DNA of 64,000 nt, from assembly GCF_026262505.1 (NCBI RefSeq), contig NC_067203.1, positions 8,990,001-9,054,000 of the forward strand. The letters run 5' to 3'. The stretch comes from Trichomonas vaginalis G3. Lineage: Eukaryota > Parabasalia > Trichomonadida > Trichomonadidae. Shown in pieces: positions 59,438 through 64,000 of this stretch. Each line of letters starts with the position of its first letter. Position 1 is the first letter of the stretch. The position numbers and the translations under genes are program-made. The notes below the pieces were generated by a model, which made no database searches, was not told the DNA's origin, and saw only the letters and a program-made list of their open reading frames with translations.

Positions 59438-61375
59438 GAAATATTCTCTTTTTTTTTCTTGTTGTTATAATTACTTGGGCGTCAAAAATTTTCTCACTGG
59501 GTTTTCGTCTATCAATCCCAGCTCATTATATACGCAACCAATCAAAAATCTGATATGGGAGTCCAAGGCTAACTTTTTGTTGTCTACCTAATAAAAGAGG
59601 AAGCAGTATTAGTGAGAATAATCGCAAATATTCAATTTAAATTATCTTTTTATTCTTAATTTAAAGTGACAAAAAGAATAAAAAACCTATTCTAAGGCAT
59701 GTTGTTATGTAAATGAGACTAGACATCATATTTTATGCTATGAAAAAAAAATATTTAGAATTTTAGAACAAAATAAATAGAAAAAAATAGCATAACTTAT
59801 GGATGTGCGTATATTAAATTTAATAAATTAAGAGAAATTATTTTTGGCGCCAAAATTATTCGTTAACTCTCAAATTTTTCTGAGTCAATAAGCCGCCAAA
59901 AAAGTGTCATTTCTTTATAGGAAAGGAAACCTATTTGACGAACAATCCGGACACTAGTGCCTCAGCGAATTTCCCCAAACCCACCAATCCCCTCCCTGCT
60001 GTTGTGCACCATCGATGGAAAGTAAGTCATCAATAGTCTCTTTTCCTGATTTCAAGCTAACGTTAGATCATTCATGAAAGAAATCATTGCCTTTCATCAG
60101 AGACTTTCGTTATAACTGCGCTGCTCTCAAGTTCATCTTGAGAAATTTACGTAATAACAGAATTCCCAAAGTTCTTTAGGTGATCCAAAACACTGTAGCT
60201 GCTTGAACTTTGGACGAGCCTCGCACCCCAGAGAATAGAAATCCCAATCTTGCTCATGTTTAGTTGAATTAGTCTGCAGCAGTACAGCTCTGATACCACA
60301 AGATCGTGATGTATACAAAGTCACAACGCTATTTGATTCAACAACTAGCTAGTTTTGACATCAAATTGCAAAATTTGACTTCGTTATGAGCTCTTTGTAG
60401 CAAAAATACATTACACTTAAAGACTAGTTGCTAGACTGTAGTAGTTTGTTCGTATATATCTATTTTTCCCCAACGTATTGCATACTACATTTTGACAAGA
60501 CTTGCAACCTTATAGTAACCTCGTTGGGAATTGTTCAAGCAAAGCGTAGGTAGTTAAGGTCGAGTAAGAGTTCTTCTTAAATCTTTCACTGAATGAGTAG
60601 GTGTTGGAAGAACTGTTCTCTAAAGCGATACAGTTGCGCTACATGTTCGTCAACTTGTCTAGAAATAAATATATCATTTGTTTTATACGTTTTTTCGTAA
60701 TAAATCTATTTGTATTTGTTGTATTTGAGTATGAAGATAACAAAAACTACGGCATAAGACGCAGTACACTGGGCTTCGTTGCCATTTTATTTACCATGTT
60801 AAGAATAAACTTAACAGACATGCTTTGTTTTCGACGAAGCCATCTAAAATAACGTACATCTAAATAAAACTAAAAAACTGTAAAATTTCTTTATTTGATA
60901 GTATACTTCAAATTATGCACTATACCTTCTAGAATTCTATAACACTCTTTGCATATAATTTTTTTAAAAAAAGTTATATCTCGACAAAAATATGATTTAT
61001 CAATAGAGTATGTAAAATAAAACTCATTCGCAGTATTAAAAAATCGTAAATCTTTCCAAAAAAATTTTGAATTACAAATTTTAAAACTTAAAACAACATT
61101 TTTTGAAGCGAAAAAACGAAATCTAATTTTTTTTGGAAAATTTAGAATAAATAGAGCTCTTTAACTCGTCGAATACAAATTGTTTTCAAGTTTTTTTCGA
61201 CCGGAAATTGAACTTTTAGAGTTTATACAATAAGATTCACATGAAAAAATACGGGTTTAACAAAGAAATCACCAATATAAAGGTTTTTTAGTAGAACGAG
61301 ATTGATAAAAACTATGGTATGATAAAAAGACGATAATTTTTTTGGCGGGATAATTGAAGAATATGAATGATTCGA
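59438..61375. other. Gene-free 1.9 kb with faint retroelement traces
   Basis: No gene is seen. Two short stretches, 60133-60324 (minus) and 60580-60850 (plus), read like worn LTR-retrotransposon coding sequence. The rest, including 60860-61375, is plain A/T-rich sequence with poly(A) and poly(T) tracts. Confidence 0.4.
60133..60850. mobile_element. Possible LTR-retrotransposon fossil (RNase H region)
   Basis: The minus strand at 60133-60324 has a CGIRAVLLQ...SPKELWEF pattern like RNase H regions of Ty3-type elements. The plus strand at 60720-60800 has YGIRRSTLGFV, like the RRSTxGFV motif of Ty1/copia RNase H. Two families would then be mixed, so at least one reading may be chance. The traces are heavily broken and old. 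No LTR pair was found. Confidence 0.25.
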
Positions 61376-61880
61376 ATTACAGACATACTCTAGTCCGAAA
61401 CTTACTATGGTTCGTGACTTATTTTTGACACAGAATAGCTGTAGACTAAGGCTTACTCTAGATCCAGACTTATTATACAATTAAATTTGCTTTTGGAATA
61501 AGACTTAATTTTAGTTACAAACTTATCTTAATATCAGACTTATATTTAGAATCAGACTTACTTTAGTCTAGAACTTACATTTAGAATCAGACTTCCATTT
61601 CAAGTCAGACTTACTTTCGTCCGAACTTACATTTCAAGTCAGACTTACTTTCGTCCGAGACTTACATTTCAAGTCAGACTTACTTTCGTCCGAGACTTAC
61701 ATTTCAAGTCAGACTTACTTTCGTCCGAGACTTACATTTTAAGTCATACTTACATTAATATCAAACTTATATTAACCTACGACTTACTTTTATTCCCAGA
61801 CATCTTGATCCACACTGACATTGAAAACCACTCATACATCTAAAGCCACTCAAACATCTAGATCCACTACGACATGGAAA
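61376..61880. repeat. Degenerate 17/18-bp repeat with a 35-bp core array
   Basis: Units of about 17-18 bases carrying GACTTAC or GACTTAT are strung from 61376 to 61880. Between about 61598 and 61740 they are regular: a 35-bp double unit (AGACTTACATTTCAAGTC followed by AGACTTACTTTCGTCCG) is repeated about four times almost exactly. Outside this core the copies are diverged. No coding potential. Confidence 0.75.
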
Positions 61881-62170
61881 TCCACTCAAACATAATTTTT
61901 GCTCTCTAACTACATTTTTATATGATTTTACAACCTAAATTTTTCTTCTTACCTAAAGATTATTCGCAATATCTGAATATCATTAATTAATTGAGATATT
62001 CAAGTTTTGACAGCGGATTTGGAAAGCAGACTTGATGGAGATTTTAAATCTGATGTCAAATCTTGGTTTTGTGCATTATTGGAAGAGAAAAAAGGGTGTT
62101 AATTGCAAATCTTAAATATAGGTTTTTACGAAAAATGTAATTAGGGTTAGAATCATAGAAAGATATATCT
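61881..62170. other. Spacer between two tandem arrays
   Basis: About 290 bases of A/T-rich sequence without a recognised feature. Confidence 0.5.
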
Positions 62171-63582
62171 GTCAGACATTGTTATGTGTGACAGATAATA
62201 TTGCATCTCATAGACACTGTTGCATCTGTCAGACACTGTTGCATCTCATACACACTGTTGCATCTGTCAGACACTGTTGCATCTCATAGACACTGTTGCA
62301 TCTCATAGACACTGTTGCATCTCATAGACACTGTTGCATCTCATACACACTGTTGCATCTCATAGACACTGTTGCATCTCATAGACACTGTTGCATCTCA
62401 TAGACACTGTTGCATCTCATAGACACTGTTGCATCTCATAGACACTGTTGCATCTCATAGACACTGTTGCATCTGTCAGACACTGTTGCATCTCATAGAC
62501 ACTGTTAAATTTCATAGACACTGTTAAATTTCATAGACACTGTTAAATTTCATACACACTGTTGCATCTCATAGACACTGTTGCATCTTTCAGACACTGT
62601 TAAATTTCATAGACACTGTTGCATCTCATAGACACTGTTAAATTTCATAGACACTGTTGCATCTCATAGACACTGTTGCATCTCATAGACACTGTTGCAT
62701 CTCATAGACACTGTTAAATTTCATAGACACTGTTGCATCTCATAGACACTGTTGCATCTCATAGACACTGTTGCATCTCATAGACACTGTTGCATCTCAT
62801 AGACACTGTTGCATCTCATAGACACTGTTAAATTTCATAGACACTGTTGCATCTCATAGACACTGTTGCATCTCATAGACACTGTTGCATCTCATACACA
62901 CTGTTGCATCTCATAGACACTGTTGCATCTCATAGACACTGTTAAATTTCATAGACACTGTTGCATCTGTCAGACACTGTTGCATCTCATAGACACTGTT
63001 GCATCTTTCAGACACTATTGCATCTATCAGACACTGTTAAATTTCATAGACACTGTTGCATCTGTCAGACACTGTTGCCTCTGTCAGACACTGTTGCATC
63101 TCATAGACACTGACAAATTTCATACACACTGTTGCATCTGTCAGACACTGTTGCATCTCATAGACACTGTTGCATCTTTCAGACACTGTTAAATTTCATA
63201 GACACTGTTGCATCTCATAGACACTGTTAAATTTCATACACACTGTTGCATCTGTCAGACACTGTTGCATCTCATAGACACTGTTAAATTTCATAGACAC
63301 TGTTAAATTTCATAGACACTGTTAAATTTCATACACACTGTTGCATCTCATAGACACTGTTGCATCTTTCAGACACTGTTAAATTTCATAGACACTGTTG
63401 CATCTTTCAGACACTGTTAAATTTCATAGACACTGTTGCATCTCATAGACACTGTTGCATCTCATAGACACTGTTGCATCTGTCAGACACTGTTGCATCT
63501 CATAGACACTGTTGCATCTGTCAGACACTGTTGCATCTCATAGACACTGTTGCATCAGTCTCTCACTGTTGCTTCTTTCATT
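62171..63582. repeat. 19-bp minisatellite, about 71 clean copies
   Basis: The unit CACTGTTGCATCTCATAGA is repeated without gaps from about 62205 to 63552, with worn copies at both edges. Four main variants share the CACTGTT core and differ in the last 12 bases: GCATCTCATAGA (commonest), GCATCTGTCAGA, GCATCTTTCAGA and AAATTTCATAGA. The variants are interspersed, with local runs. As 19 is not a multiple of three, frames through it are not genes. Confidence 0.95.
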
Positions 63583-63790
63583 GACTTTTTTATCTCTTTA
63601 AATATTTTATCTCTATAATATTTTTTATATCTCCCAAACTTTTACATCTTTCTGATTAATTTTTTTATCCTTTTTCATTCTGTTCTGTATATCGAATCTT
63701 TATATAACAAATAATTAAATAGTTTCTCATATTTATTAACTATTTTTATAAACAATAATCATACACATTTTATTCATATAAATATTTTTT

Positions 63791-64000
63791 TCACAAACCA
63801 TTTTTCCTCTTCCTTCTTACAACAAAATCCGGATCTCTTTCCTTGTCTTTATTATCAAAAACTTCTTCGATAATTTTTGAAATCATGTCTTTGTTTTGCT
63901 GATATTCATCTGATTCTTCCGGAAGATATGCATTACTTAATGCCAAATCTATCACTTCTGGATGTGTTTTTCTTAATGATGATATATAATGAATTGCTTG
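63791..64000 (-). CDS. 3' end of an unknown minus-strand gene
   Basis: A frame enters from the right edge and ends at TGA (63791-63793), giving 69 residues. It reads QAIHYISSLRKTHPEVIDLA, then acidic sequence, then a basic tail ending RDPDFVVRRKRKNGL. The Lys/Arg-rich end could be a nuclear signal. Compared with the arrays beside it, the composition is clearly coding. The gene extends beyond the window, so no family is given. Confidence 0.6.
   Translation of the reverse strand, partial: QAIHYISSLRKTHPEVIDLALSNAYLPEESDEYQQNKDMISKIIEEVFDNKDKERDPDFVVRRKRKNGL

Noticed and set aside
62923-63192. 89-codon open frame inside the 19-bp minisatellite
   Set aside because: The repeat length is not a multiple of three and the frame is only the repeat read in turn. 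There is no promoter motif and no non-repeat sequence.

Overview
The window looks like nuclear DNA of a parabasalid protist, most probably a trichomonad (Trichomonas or Tritrichomonas group). This is an inference from four things. The DNA is AT-rich, with uninterrupted genes and short intergenic gaps. Many genes carry a TCAYW initiator motif 5 to 32 bases before the ATG. There are ankyrin proteins of the trichomonad type that carry stop codons. Transposons and a virus-like element fill much of the rest. No rRNA, tRNA or CRISPR array was found.

Layout. (1) 1 to about 16.1 kb is a Polinton or Polinton-like-virus fossil, cut by the left window edge. Plus-strand KilA-N-type genes lie on the left. 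A minus-strand block with packaging ATPase, SF3 helicase, penton-like and major-capsid-like genes plus unknown genes lies on the right. Repeat-rich DNA separates the parts and closes the right end. It is broken in roughly ten places. (2) 16.3-27.4 kb holds host genes: a disrupted unknown gene, a PP2A-like phosphatase, a MORN-repeat protein, a CCZ1-like longin protein, a 1,321-residue coiled-coil protein and a BTB/BACK-like protein with a discoidin-type C-terminal domain. (3) 27.5-31.8 kb holds two DNA transposons: a decayed mariner-sized element with TA flanks, and a Kolobok-type element with TTAA flanks and a full-length transposase frame whose first expected Asp is Ala. (4) 32.3-42.3 kb: a MED18-like Mediator subunit, pyrroline-5-carboxylate reductase, a decayed MUS81 gene, a 936-residue low-complexity protein and Raptor (TORC1). 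(5) 43.6-51.1 kb: an ankyrin gene with an internal stop, an unknown gene and a CYFIP/Sra1 gene of the SCAR/WAVE complex. (6) 51.1-59.4 kb: a gene desert holding a GC-rich hairpin array, a second disrupted ankyrin gene, a single-pass membrane protein, an importin-like helical-repeat protein and a degenerate small-GTPase-like protein. (7) 59.4-63.8 kb: gene-free DNA with faint LTR-retroelement traces, a degenerate 17/18-bp (35-bp) repeat and a 1.35-kb, 19-bp minisatellite. The 3' end of a minus-strand gene closes the window.

The genes do not form one pathway. They are ordinary housekeeping genes (TOR signalling, actin nucleation control, vesicle fusion, transcription, proline synthesis) between mobile DNA. 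The least explained signal is the hairpin array at 52173-52569. It has an exact 106-bp duplication, and strong perfect stems of differing sequence follow shared flanks.
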